The notes beneath the pieces are model-generated. The model saw only the letters and a program-made list of their open reading frames with translations. It ran no database searches and was not told the origin of the DNA. Shown in pieces: positions 8,623 to 17,999 of a stretch of 32,180 nucleotides of DNA. This DNA comes from Pseudomonadota bacterium (lineage in GTDB: Bacteria; Pseudomonadota; Gammaproteobacteria; Xanthomonadales; Xanthomonadaceae): NCBI GenBank assembly GCA_963205445.1, contig CAUJJG010000031.1:1-32180 (forward strand), in the 5' to 3' direction. The first letter of the stretch is position 1, and each line of letters opens with the position of its first letter. A program made the translations under genes and the position numbers.

Positions 8623-9738
8623 TCAACGCGAGAGGATGACCTTCGCGTCCTGCGGCTTCTTGATGCCCCGTTCAATGGCCTTCTTGGCAGCCGCTTTGGC
8701 CTCGGCCTTGCGATCTGCGTAGTCCAGCACCTTGGCAAGGTTGAGGTAAGCCTCGCCATCCGCCGCCATGGGTGCGGCGCGCGAATACAACTCGATGGCC
8801 AACGGGATCTTGTCATCCACGTAGGCGTTCTGCGCAAGCACCTGGTAGTCGCGCGAGAGATCCGGGCCTTCCTTGATGATGCCCTTGGCCACGCCGTCTT
8901 CAATGACTTTTTGCGCATCCGCCCAGCGTGAGTCATTCATGTAGCCCACGTAGAGCGCGCGCAGCTCGCGCTGTTCGCTGAGCATGCCACGCTTGTAGGC
9001 CGCTTCCAGCAGGACGTTGGCCTCCGCGAACTTGTCATCGCTCTGCATCGCAGCAACGGCATTCATCAAGATGCGCTTGTCATCCGGAAACTTGGCGATC
9101 AGGCCCTTGTAGACCTCGGCAGCTTCGGCATTGCGATCCAGCGCAGCCAGGATGCCGCCACGCAAGCCCAGGTGATCTACCTTCTCGGTCTTGGTTTCCG
9201 CGATGAAGCGGTCCAGGGTGGCAAGCGCGTCCACGTACTTTTCTTCCTGATACTGGATGACGATCAGGTTGAACATCGTGGAGTAATGGCCGTTGTTGTC
9301 GAGGCCATTGGCTTCAATCGCCTTCTTGAAATAGTCGGCCGCCTTGAGCTGGTCGTCCTGGCTGGCCGCGGCATTGCCGGCCATCGAGTAAGCGATGGCC
9401 TTGTCGTAAGCGCCGGCCGAGGGCATGGCAGCGACTTCGTCCGCCTTGGCGATCACGCCGGCCCAGTCGTCCTTCTCGTAGAGCCCCTGCATCTCCTGCA
9501 GAGACTTGATCACCTTCGGGGATGCCTTGGTTTCAGGTTCCTTGCGGGTGGCGTTGGGGTACAGCGGTGGCGCTTTGGCTTCCTCGGCGTTGCCCTTGCC
9601 AGCACCTGCTCGCCGCTGCGCACGCTCCTCACGCTTGCTGGAGAACTGCGGATCGGCCTGCACCACCGGGGCCAGGATCATCATGCTCAACGCTGCGCAC
9701 AGGGCGATGGCAAGCGGTTTGCGAGATTGCGTGGACAT
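8623..9738 (-). CDS. Exported tetratricopeptide-repeat protein, TonB-linked
   Basis: The product is 371 residues starting MSTQSRKPLAIALC; the ATG at 9738 has GAGGTGA upstream and opens a classical signal peptide (hydrophobic to about residue 28, Ala-X-Ala-like VVQA end). An upstream in-frame start would place 11 residues before it and is less likely. The mature part is charged near the N-terminus and then almost entirely helical TPR-like repeats (AIAYSMAGNAAASQDDQLKAADYFKKAIE; ELYSRAAPMAADGEAYLNLAKVLDYADRKAEAKAAAKKAIERG). It probably acts as a periplasmic scaffold. It lies directly upstream of tonB on the same strand, and TPR proteins accompany several TonB systems in other gammaproteobacteria; the functional link here is inference. 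Confidence 0.85.
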   Translation of the reverse strand: MSTQSRKPLAIALCAALSMMILAPVVQADPQFSSKREERAQRRAGAGKGNAEEAKAPPLYPNATRKEPETKASPKVIKSLQEMQGLYEKDDWAGVIAKADEVAAMPSAGAYDKAIAYSMAGNAAASQDDQLKAADYFKKAIEANGLDNNGHYSTMFNLIVIQYQEEKYVDALATLDRFIAETKTEKVDHLGLRGGILAALDRNAEAAEVYKGLIAKFPDDKRILMNAVAAMQSDDKFAEANVLLEAAYKRGMLSEQRELRALYVGYMNDSRWADAQKVIEDGVAKGIIKEGPDLSRDYQVLAQNAYVDDKIPLAIELYSRAAPMAADGEAYLNLAKVLDYADRKAEAKAAAKKAIERGIKKPQDAKVILSR

Positions 9739-9835
9739 GGAATCACCTCGAAAGTTGGCTGCTGCGTACACAGGCGGGCAGCGAGGGGGGAAACGTAACA
9801 GAAAGCGGGAAAGATGGCGCGTGCCGGAATATTGG

Positions 9836-10651
9836 TCAACGGCAGTTGGTGAAATGACCCGCTTTGCGTGCCGCTTCCATGACGGGGATCAAGCCGTACG
9901 CTCGCGCCTGCAGCTCACGCAGCCGCGATGCCGGATCTGGATGGGTAGACAGCCATTCAGGGGAACGGCCACCGCCCGCGGCAGCCATGTTGCGCCACAG
10001 GGACACAGCCCCTTCGGGATCGAAACCGGCTTTGGCCATCAACGCCTGTCCCACCACGTCGGCTTCGGTTTCCTGGGCCCTTGAGTTGGGCAACAGGAAG
10101 GCACCCTGCAGCAGCGCTCCGCCCAGCTGGCCCGTGGTTTGCTGGGCAGCCTCCCCATAGCGCGCGCCCGCCACTGCCCCCGCCACTCCCAAGCCCGTCT
10201 GGGCCAACAGCTGGCGAGTGATGCGCTCATCGTGGTGGCGGGACAGCACGTGGCCAATCTCATGCGCGATTACGCCAGCCAGCTGATCCTGGTCTCGCGC
10301 CACTTTGAAAATGCCCGTGTAAACGCCGATCTTCCCGCCCGGCAGGGCCCAGGCATTGGCTTCGGCATTCTCGAACAGGGCAAACTCCCAAGGCGTCTGG
10401 CGTGCTTGTGGCGGCAGCTGGGCCACCACCGCATCGACCACGCAGGCCACATAGGCCAGTTGCTTCGAATCCTTGACAAGCGGCCCTTGCTTGCGGGCTT
10501 CGGTGAATGCCTGCAGGCCCATTTGCTGCAGTTGGGCCTGCGAGACCGCACCCACGTATTGGGTGCGCCCGGTTGGCGACGTGGTGGTCGCACAAGCCAC
10601 CAGCACGGCAGCGATGACGCTTGCGATCAGGATGCGCGTTGGCGTTGCCAT
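9836..10651 (-). CDS. M48-family zinc metalloprotease, lipoprotein
   Basis: The product is 271 residues. The N-terminus is a lipoprotein signal with lipobox LVAC (Cys20). The zinc motif HEIGH is at residues 130-134 and the third ligand is probably E194 in E-T-E-A-D198, the ExxxD motif of M48 peptidases. The following WLSTHPDPASRLREL motif is also typical of the Ste24/BepA/LoiP-like group. It is probably an outer-membrane or periplasmic protease in envelope protein quality control. The gene starts only 19 bp after the gyrB stop on the same strand, so it is probably cotranscribed with gyrB. An upstream GGGGAG supports the start. Confidence 0.92.
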   Translation of the reverse strand: MATPTRILIASVIAAVLVACATTTSPTGRTQYVGAVSQAQLQQMGLQAFTEARKQGPLVKDSKQLAYVACVVDAVVAQLPPQARQTPWEFALFENAEANAWALPGGKIGVYTGIFKVARDQDQLAGVIAHEIGHVLSRHHDERITRQLLAQTGLGVAGAVAGARYGEAAQQTTGQLGGALLQGAFLLPNSRAQETEADVVGQALMAKAGFDPEGAVSLWRNMAAAGGGRSPEWLSTHPDPASRLRELQARAYGLIPVMEAARKAGHFTNCR

Positions 10652-10670
10652 GCGTTGCCGCTCCCCGTGG

Positions 10671-13160
<2,490 letters not shown>

Positions 13161-13197
13161 TCAGGCGCGTCAAGACACGTTGGCGATTGGGGTGGAC

Positions 13198-13206
13198 AGT
13201 ATAGCA
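13198..13206 (-). promoter_or_regulatory. Predicted extended -10 promoter of gyrB
   Basis: On the minus strand TGC is followed directly by TATACT, an extended -10 (TGN-TATACT). The -35 at the right distance is poor, as is common with extended -10 promoters. The predicted start is near 13191, about 58 bases before the gyrB ATG. A parS site lies about 43 bases upstream. Confidence 0.55.
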
Positions 13207-13223
13207 ACCCACTGGCACCCCCT

Positions 13224-14309
13224 TCATGCCTGCTGCCGTAGCACCCCATGTTCCACGTGAAACATCGCGATATTCCCTTGCCCACCCAACAAACCCGGGG
13301 GGGGGCTGGTACCCGTGACCAAGATCTGGGCCCCTGTTTCCTGCAGGACTTCAGCCAAGCAGGCCTGATGGCGGCTATCCAGTTCTGACCCCAAGTCATC
13401 CAGTTGCAGCAAGGGCCAAGTGCCCCGCTCCTGCGCAATCTGCCCTGCCTGCGCCAACAACAGTGCAAGCGCCAGCTGCTTGGCCTGGCCTCGAGACAGG
13501 CATTCCCGCCCAGGAAGACCCGACAGTTGGATGCGCAGATCGGCACGATGCGGCCCTACGCTGGTGTAGCCCAGCCCCTGGTCCCGATCCCGACCCAACA
13601 GCAAGGCATCCCGCAGCGCGAGCTCCTTGCGCCGCCATCCGGGGGCCAAATCGAGCGCAAGCCCGTTGGCTGCCGGCAACAGGCGCTGGACCAGCGGGCC
13701 AAGCGCGTTCGCCAACTGGGTTACATGTGTTTCACGAAGGTGGGTGAGGGCCTCACCGGAGTTGGATAGCTCCACCTCCCAAGCATCGAGCTGGGTTGCA
13801 GCACCACCGGAGCGCAGCAAGGCATTCCGTTGCTTCAGGGCGCGGGCATAGCGGCGCCACAACGGCATGAATGCATGTTCCACGTGAAACATGCCCCAAT
13901 CCAGATAGCGCCGGCGCACCTCACTGCTGCCATCCACCAGCGCGTGGCTGCCGGGTTCGAAACTGACCACCGCCACGGCCTGGCAAAGCGCGCTCAACTG
14001 CGTGACAGTGGCACCATCCATTCGCGCTTCCCAGCGGCTGCCCGCATGCCGAAGCCCAATGCGACGCAGTCCGCCATCAGGAAGTGTCCATTCCGTGAAC
14101 ACTTGCAAGTCAGCCTGTCCGCTGCGGATCAATCCGTCCCGCACGCGCCCACGAAAGCTTCGACCATGCGCCAACAGATGCAGGGCTTCCAGCAACGTGG
14201 TCTTGCCGCTGCCGTTTTCACCCGTGATGAGGTTGAAACCGGGTTGCGGTTGAAACGCGACCTCGGAAAAACAGCGGAAATCATGCAGGTGCAGGCGGCG
14301 GATCATCAT
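13224..14309 (-). CDS. recF: DNA replication and repair protein RecF
   Basis: The product is a 361-residue SMC-like ATPase that with RecO and RecR loads RecA at single-strand gaps. Walker A is G30-ENGSGKT37; RYLDWGMFHVEHAF and the RALKQRNALLR helix are typical; the ABC signature-like SRGQAK and Walker B LLQLDDLGSELD follow. The start may be either of two adjacent ATG codons (14309 or 14306), and no good Shine-Dalgarno is visible. Two perfect parS sites lie within the gene, each read as Met-Phe-His-Val-Glu-His (residues 140-145 and 349-354). A run of nine C on the coding strand (13297-13305) encodes three prolines. An intrinsic terminator lies only about 22 bp upstream, so expression probably depends on read-through or a local promoter. 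Confidence 0.97.
   Translation of the reverse strand: MMIRRLHLHDFRCFSEVAFQPQPGFNLITGENGSGKTTLLEALHLLAHGRSFRGRVRDGLIRSGQADLQVFTEWTLPDGGLRRIGLRHAGSRWEARMDGATVTQLSALCQAVAVVSFEPGSHALVDGSSEVRRRYLDWGMFHVEHAFMPLWRRYARALKQRNALLRSGGAATQLDAWEVELSNSGEALTHLRETHVTQLANALGPLVQRLLPAANGLALDLAPGWRRKELALRDALLLGRDRDQGLGYTSVGPHRADLRIQLSGLPGRECLSRGQAKQLALALLLAQAGQIAQERGTWPLLQLDDLGSELDSRHQACLAEVLQETGAQILVTGTSPPPGLLGGQGNIAMFHVEHGVLRQQA
13249..13264. other. parS site 1 (centromere-like ParB-binding site), within recF 3' end
   Basis: TGTTCCACGTGAAACA is identical to the consensus 16-bp bacterial chromosomal parS. It lies in the last codons of recF and encodes residues 349-354 (MFHVEH). It is upstream of the predicted gyrB promoter. 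The identification rests on an exact sequence match to established knowledge; no parA or parB gene is in the window. Confidence 0.93.
13876..13891. other. parS site 2, within recF
   Basis: TGTTCCACGTGAAACA, identical in sequence and orientation to site 1, is read in the same recF frame as MFHVEH (residues 140-145). In RecF an FHVE-like segment after LDWG is normal, so the parS has been accommodated by codon choice in a conserved protein segment. Confidence 0.93.
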
Positions 14310-14330
14310 GCCGGATGCCCAAGAGAGGGG

Positions 14331-14361
14331 ACAAGAAAACGCCCGGTGGGAACCGGGCGTT
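14331..14361 (-). terminator. Intrinsic terminator between dnaN and recF
   Basis: A perfect 10-bp stem, AACGCCCGGT (14338-14347) and ACCGGGCGTT (14352-14361), has a GGGA loop on the plus strand. Read on the minus strand the stem runs into TTTTCTT. It lies 33 bp after the dnaN stop codon and should end or attenuate dnaN transcripts before recF. Confidence 0.8.
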
Positions 14362-14369
14362 GCAAGGGA

Positions 14370-14385
14370 TGTTCCACGTGAAACA
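14370..14385. other. parS site 3, between recF and dnaN
   Basis: A third perfect TGTTCCACGTGAAACA in the same orientation lies nine bases beyond the terminator stem and nine bases from the dnaN stop codon. Unlike the other two it is non-coding. The centres of the three sites are 627 and 494 bp apart. Confidence 0.93.
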
Positions 14386-14394
14386 TGGCTTGTG

Positions 14395-15495
14395 TCAGAG
14401 CCGCAACGGCATCACCACGTGGCGGGCATGTTGGCTTTCCGCGCCACGCACCAAAGCCGAAGAATTGGCGTCACGCAACTGAATGATGACAAATTCGTCG
14501 CGAAGCGAGGTCAACGCTTCCAGCAAGTAGGTGACATTGAACCCAATTGCCAGGGCGTCCACGCGCGTTTCTGCTTCCAGTTCTTCCTGTGCTTCTTCCT
14601 GCTCCGGGTTGTGGGCACTGATGCGCAGCAGATCCGGGGCAATTTCAATGCGCACACCCCGGTATTTTTCGTTGGAGAGGATGGAAGCACGCTGCAACGC
14701 GGCGCGCAGGGCTTCACGATCCACCTTCACTTCACGGTCCGCGCCAATCGGGATCACTGCTTCGTAATCGGGGAACTTGCCATCGATCAACTTGCTGGTG
14801 AAGGTCACGTCATCCCGCTTGACCCGGATGTGGCTTTTCCCGATCTCCAGCGCAAGTGACCTGTCGCCGCCCTCCAGCAAGCGCTGCAGCTCCTGCACAC
14901 CCTTGCGCGGCACGATGATCTGGCGCTTTCCGCCGTGCGCTTCCGACAAGGTGGTTTCGCAGAGCGAGAGGCGATGCCCGTCGGTGGCAACACAGCGAAG
15001 GCTGTCTTCACGCAGATCAAACAGCAGGCCGTTCAAGTAATAACGCACGTCCTGTTGCGCCATGGCGAAGGCCGTGCGTTCCAGAAGCTCCTTCAACGCC
15101 GCTTCCAACACCGTCACACGCTCACTGGCATCGACATCATCCAGTGACGGGAAATCGTTGGCGGGCAGGCTTGCAAGGCTGAAGCGGCTACGCCCGGCCT
15201 GTACCGTGACCTTTTCCCCGTTCTGGCTGACTTGTACGCGGCTGCCGTCCGGAAGCGCGCGAACGATTTCGAAGAACTTTCTGGCGGGAATGGTGGCTTC
15301 ACCGTCCTGCGCATCATCCACGGCGGTACGCGCCACCATTTCGACTTCCAGATCGGTGCCTGTCAACGCCAATTGACCGTCTTGAACACGGACCAGCAGG
15401 TTGGCAAGAACCGGCAGGGTGTGCCGGCGTTCGACGACGTTGACCACCTGCGCCAATGGCTTGAGCAGGACTTCGCGTTGGAGGGAAAACCGCAT
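14395..15495 (-). CDS. dnaN: DNA polymerase III beta sliding clamp
   Basis: The product is a 366-residue clamp that encircles DNA and tethers polymerase III and other partners. The three repeated clamp domains are visible: an N-terminal MRFSLQREVLLKPLAQVVNVVERRHTLPVLANLLV, a middle FAMAQQDVRYYLNGLLFDL and a C-terminal FNVTYLLEAL followed by VIIQLRDANSSALV. It ends HVVMPLRL, the usual C-terminal hydrophobic-pocket strand (M-P-x-R-L). The ATG at 15495 is normal for the family. It is preceded by the candidate oriC region and followed by an intrinsic terminator, unlike a simple dnaN-recF operon. Confidence 0.98.
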   Translation of the reverse strand: MRFSLQREVLLKPLAQVVNVVERRHTLPVLANLLVRVQDGQLALTGTDLEVEMVARTAVDDAQDGEATIPARKFFEIVRALPDGSRVQVSQNGEKVTVQAGRSRFSLASLPANDFPSLDDVDASERVTVLEAALKELLERTAFAMAQQDVRYYLNGLLFDLREDSLRCVATDGHRLSLCETTLSEAHGGKRQIIVPRKGVQELQRLLEGGDRSLALEIGKSHIRVKRDDVTFTSKLIDGKFPDYEAVIPIGADREVKVDREALRAALQRASILSNEKYRGVRIEIAPDLLRISAHNPEQEEAQEELEAETRVDALAIGFNVTYLLEALTSLRDEFVIIQLRDANSSALVRGAESQHARHVVMPLRL

Positions 15496-15746
15496 GAGGA
15501 CCCCTTGCCCTGGTTGGTAGCGGGAGCGTCAAAGGCAACGGCTCCTGCTTTTGAGAGATGTATAAAGCTATGAAAATGGTGGTGCTGGTGTTGCCAAAAT
15601 TCCGGTATAACTTGCTTATGCTGTTGATTTAATTGCTTTTTTTATTTTTTAACTAGGTTGGAAAAACTGGCTGGCGCTTTGTACAAGTTGTGGATGGATT
15701 TTGCGGTGAAAAACAGTTCACGTGTTGTCCACAGCGTATCCCGAGG
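15496..15746. other. Candidate chromosomal replication origin (oriC) between dnaA and dnaN
   Basis: The 251-bp gap contains a stretch at 15627-15655 of almost pure A/T, including long T runs (TTTTTTTATTTTTT), in an otherwise GC-rich sequence. This is what a DNA-unwinding element looks like. At the dnaA side lies TTGTCCACA (15725-15733), one mismatch from the DnaA box TTATCCACA, and a weaker TGTGGATGG (15689-15697). Few perfect boxes are visible. The region must also contain the dnaN promoter. The rpmH-dnaA gap is the alternative or additional origin. Confidence 0.6.
15725..15733 (+). promoter_or_regulatory. DnaA-box-like site in candidate oriC
   Basis: TTGTCCACA differs from the strong DnaA box TTATCCACA only at position three. 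It lies 14 bases from the dnaA stop codon, next to an AT-rich segment. Confidence 0.55.
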
Positions 15747-17093
15747 TCACTCACTGAGTTTGCGGATCAGCTTCTCCCAATCCTCATGCAGCTTGCCATC
15801 CCCTTCCATCAGCTGGCGGATCTGGCGGCAGGCATGCAGGACGGTGGTGTGGTCGCGCCCATCGAAGGCGGCGCCGATTTCAGGCAGGCTGTGTTCGGTC
15901 AGCTCTTTGGCCAAGGCCATGGCGACTTGGCGAGGACGTGCCAGCGAGCGAGTGCGCTTGGGTCCCAGCATCTCCCTCAGTTGAAGGCCGTAGTAGTCTG
16001 CCACGGCCTTTTGGATGTTGGCGATGCTGATGGCCTGCTGCTGGGCCCGCCAGAGATCCCGCAGGGTTTCCTGCGCGAATTCAATGGTCACCGGGCGTCC
16101 CAGCAAGCCCGCTTGGGCCGTGAGCTTGTTGATGGCGCCTTCCAGCTCGCGCACATTGCTGCGCATCTTCTTGGCGATCAGTTGGGCAACTTCATCAGGG
16201 ACTGCGGCGCCGCGTTCGCGGGCCTTGGCCAGCACGATCTGGGCGCGGGTCTCGAAATCCGGGGGGTCGATGGCCACCGACAGGCCCCAACCCAGACGTG
16301 ATTTCAGGCGCGGCTCAAGCCCGTCCACTTCGCGTGGATAGCGGTCGCAGGTCAGGATGATCTGCTGCCTGCCATCGAACAGGGTGTTGAAGGTGTGGAA
16401 AAACTCTTCCTGGGTACGGTCCTTGCCCGCGAAGAACTGGATGTCGTCGATCAACAGCGCATCGATGCCGATGAACTGCCGCTTGAAGGCCTCCATGCCG
16501 CCACTGCTTTTGTCATACAGGGCCTTGGTGAAGGCGTTCATGAACTGCTCGGAACGCAGGTACATGACTTTGGCATCGGGGTTGACAACCCGCATCTGGT
16601 TGCCGGCGGCAAACATCAGGTGGGTCTTGCCAAGGCCGGTGCCGCCGTAGAGCAGCAAAGGGTTGTGGGCGCGGTCGCCGGGCTTGAGCGCGGCGTGCCA
16701 GGCTGCCGCACGGGCAAGTTGGTTGCTGCGGCCTTCCACGAAGTTGTCGAAGGTGTAGTGCGCGTCGACATTGCCCTGGAACGGGGCGGCCGACGGGGCG
16801 GGCGCCTTGCTGCGAGGCGACTGCGTGGCCGTTGTGGCGGTTGCGGTCGTGCTGCGCTGCGGAGCGCCGATGTCCAGATAGACGTTGCTGGCCTCCCCGC
16901 CGAAGTGGCGAGCCAATTCGCGGATGCGCGGGAGGAAGCGAAGCTGCACTTCGTCGCGGACAAAGGCATTGGGGGCGTACAGCACGAGGTCGCTTTCACG
17001 GCGATCGGCTTGCAAGGGTTTGAGCCAAGTACGCACGTCTTCCTGTGGATATTCTGTTTCGAGGCGTTGCAGGCAGGCGGGCCAAAGGTGCAT
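15747..17093 (-). CDS. dnaA: Chromosomal replication initiator DnaA
   Basis: The product is 448 residues from the ATG at 17093 ([12 protein letters not shown]...). The frame is open to 17177, but the extra 28 residues do not resemble the family. Domain I (1-75, with [12 protein letters not shown]) is followed by a Thr/Ala/Pro-rich linker (80-104). The AAA+ domain has Walker A G150-T157, Walker [25 protein letters not shown] and sensor motifs. The C-terminal DNA-binding domain has [28 protein letters not shown] and the DnaA-box signature [15 protein letters not shown] perfect DnaA box lies 52 bp before the start, consistent with autoregulation. It is transcribed away from rpmH and toward dnaN. 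Confidence 0.98.
   Translation of the reverse strand: MHLWPACLQRLETEYPQEDVRTWLKPLQADRRESDLVLYAPNAFVRDEVQLRFLPRIRELARHFGGEASNVYLDIGAPQRSTTATATTATQSPRSKAPAPSAAPFQGNVDAHYTFDNFVEGRSNQLARAAAWHAALKPGDRAHNPLLLYGGTGLGKTHLMFAAGNQMRVVNPDAKVMYLRSEQFMNAFTKALYDKSSGGMEAFKRQFIGIDALLIDDIQFFAGKDRTQEEFFHTFNTLFDGRQQIILTCDRYPREVDGLEPRLKSRLGWGLSVAIDPPDFETRAQIVLAKARERGAAVPDEVAQLIAKKMRSNVRELEGAINKLTAQAGLLGRPVTIEFAQETLRDLWRAQQQAISIANIQKAVADYYGLQLREMLGPKRTRSLARPRQVAMALAKELTEHSLPEIGAAFDGRDHTTVLHACRQIRQLMEGDGKLHEDWEKLIRKLSE
17044..17052 (-). promoter_or_regulatory. DnaA-box-like site in the first codons of dnaA
   Basis: TGTGGATAT on the plus strand is one mismatch from TGTGGATAA, the complement of a DnaA box. It lies within the dnaA coding region close to the perfect box at 17145, so the two may act together. 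A chance match is possible. Confidence 0.35.
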
Positions 17094-17144
17094 GGGGCGG
17101 AGGGATCCAGAAAACGAACGACGGCCGGATGGGAACCCGACCGC

Positions 17145-17153
17145 TGTGGATAA
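17145..17153 (-). promoter_or_regulatory. Perfect DnaA box upstream of dnaA
   Basis: The plus strand reads TGTGGATAA, the exact complement of TTATCCACA. It is the only perfect box I found in the window and lies in the dnaA leader or promoter region, where DnaA boxes mediate autorepression in many bacteria. Confidence 0.8.
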
Positions 17154-17232
17154 GAGGGGAGTGAGGCAGGTTACCACCGCGGCCGGATGCGGCCAAACGT
17201 GGCGGCTTCAATTTGTCGATTGCAGCAAAGGC

Positions 17233-17261
17233 TTGCATGGGGCAGTCTGACGGGCTATCAT
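17233..17261 (+). promoter_or_regulatory. Predicted sigma-70 promoter of rpmH-rnpA
   Basis: TTGCAT (17233-17238) and TATCAT (17256-17261) are separated by 17 bases. The predicted start is near 17268, giving a leader of about 34 bases before rpmH. The promoter would serve rpmH, rnpA and perhaps yidC. Confidence 0.65.
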
Positions 17262-17301
17262 CGAAAGTCTTTTCCGTTGAAACAAAGCAAGCAGGCCCGC
17301 C

Positions 17302-17442
17302 ATGGCGACCAAGCGCACTTACCAGCCCAGCAACCTCAAGCGCAAGCGTGATCACGGCTTCCGCGCCCGCATGGCAACCGCCGATGGCCGCAAGGTCCTG
17401 GCGCGTCGTCGTGCCAAGGGCCGTCGCCGTCTGACTGTCTGA
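17302..17442 (+). CDS. rpmH: 50S ribosomal protein L34
   Basis: The product is a 46-residue, very basic protein. It starts [20 protein letters not shown] and ends with an Arg/Lys-rich [13 protein letters not shown] tail, the standard L34 sequence and length. L34 is a small component of the large ribosomal subunit. It marks the right border of the origin cluster: dnaA is divergent on the left, and rnpA follows 41 bp downstream. Confidence 0.98.
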   Translation: MATKRTYQPSNLKRKRDHGFRARMATADGRKVLARRRAKGRRRLTV

Positions 17443-17483
17443 CCCTCGGGTCAGCTGCGCTTCCGGCCATCGGCCGGGCCGCA

Positions 17484-17999
17484 ATGAAGTTGCCAGCGAT
17501 GAACAACACGCCGGTATCCGAACAGGGTGCCGGCGTCGTTGCGTCTGTTCTGTCGACGCGGCAACGCTTCCCAGCTTCCGCCAGGGTTCGGGCCAAGGCG
17601 GAGTTCGCCCGCGTCTTCGATGCTGGCCGCCGAACCGCCGAGCCGCGCCTGGCCTTGCATTGGTTGGAAGACCAAGCGTCGCCACGGCTTGGGTTGGCGG
17701 TTTCGCGCAAGGTGGATAAGCGCGCGGTGGGCCGCAACCGAATCAAGCGCGCATTGCGGGAAGCGTTTCGCAGGCAGCGCCATGCCCTGCGCGGTGGCGC
17801 CTATGTGGTCGTGGCGCGCGTGGCGGCTGCCCAAACCGATGCCTTGGCGCTGCAAACCGCCTTTGAACACTTGTTGACGCGGGCTGGCGCATTGCCGCGG
17901 CCAGCCATGGCCGGCACAATGCCGCCCGCCGATACCCATCTTCCCGCCTCTGGCGCGCCCGCAAGCGCAGCCGGCCCAACGGAATCGCCTGTCCGATGA
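17484..17999 (+). CDS. rnpA: Ribonuclease P protein component (C-terminally extended)
   Basis: The product is 171 residues, against about 120 for the usual protein subunit of RNase P, which matures tRNA 5' ends with the rnpB RNA. The core lies at about 27-140: RQRFPASARVRAKAEFARVFDAGRR, then the RNR-type motif SRKVDKRAVGRNRIKRALREAFRR and the YVVVARV strand. The first 25 residues and the last 40 or so (Ala/Pro-rich, ASGAPASAAGPTESPVR) are low-complexity. A second in-frame ATG at 17499 is a possible start. The stop codon overlaps the yidC start by four bases (ATGA). No yidD, which commonly lies here, is found between the two. Confidence 0.93.
   Translation: MKLPAMNNTPVSEQGAGVVASVLSTRQRFPASARVRAKAEFARVFDAGRRTAEPRLALHWLEDQASPRLGLAVSRKVDKRAVGRNRIKRALREAFRRQRHALRGGAYVVVARVAAAQTDALALQTAFEHLLTRAGALPRPAMAGTMPPADTHLPASGAPASAAGPTESPVR

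Noticed and set aside
13297-13305. Run of nine G (C on the coding strand) in recF as a contingency locus
   Set aside because: It encodes three Pro in a normal loop and the frame is intact; slippage cannot be shown from one sequence.
13728-13743. A TGTTTCACG half-site in recF resembling a fourth parS
   Set aside because: Only the first nine bases match; the palindromic CACGTG core is broken (CACGAA), so ParB binding is unlikely.
15715-15730. TTCACGTG in the dnaA-dnaN gap as another parS
   Set aside because: Only the central eight bases agree with the consensus; both flanks differ.
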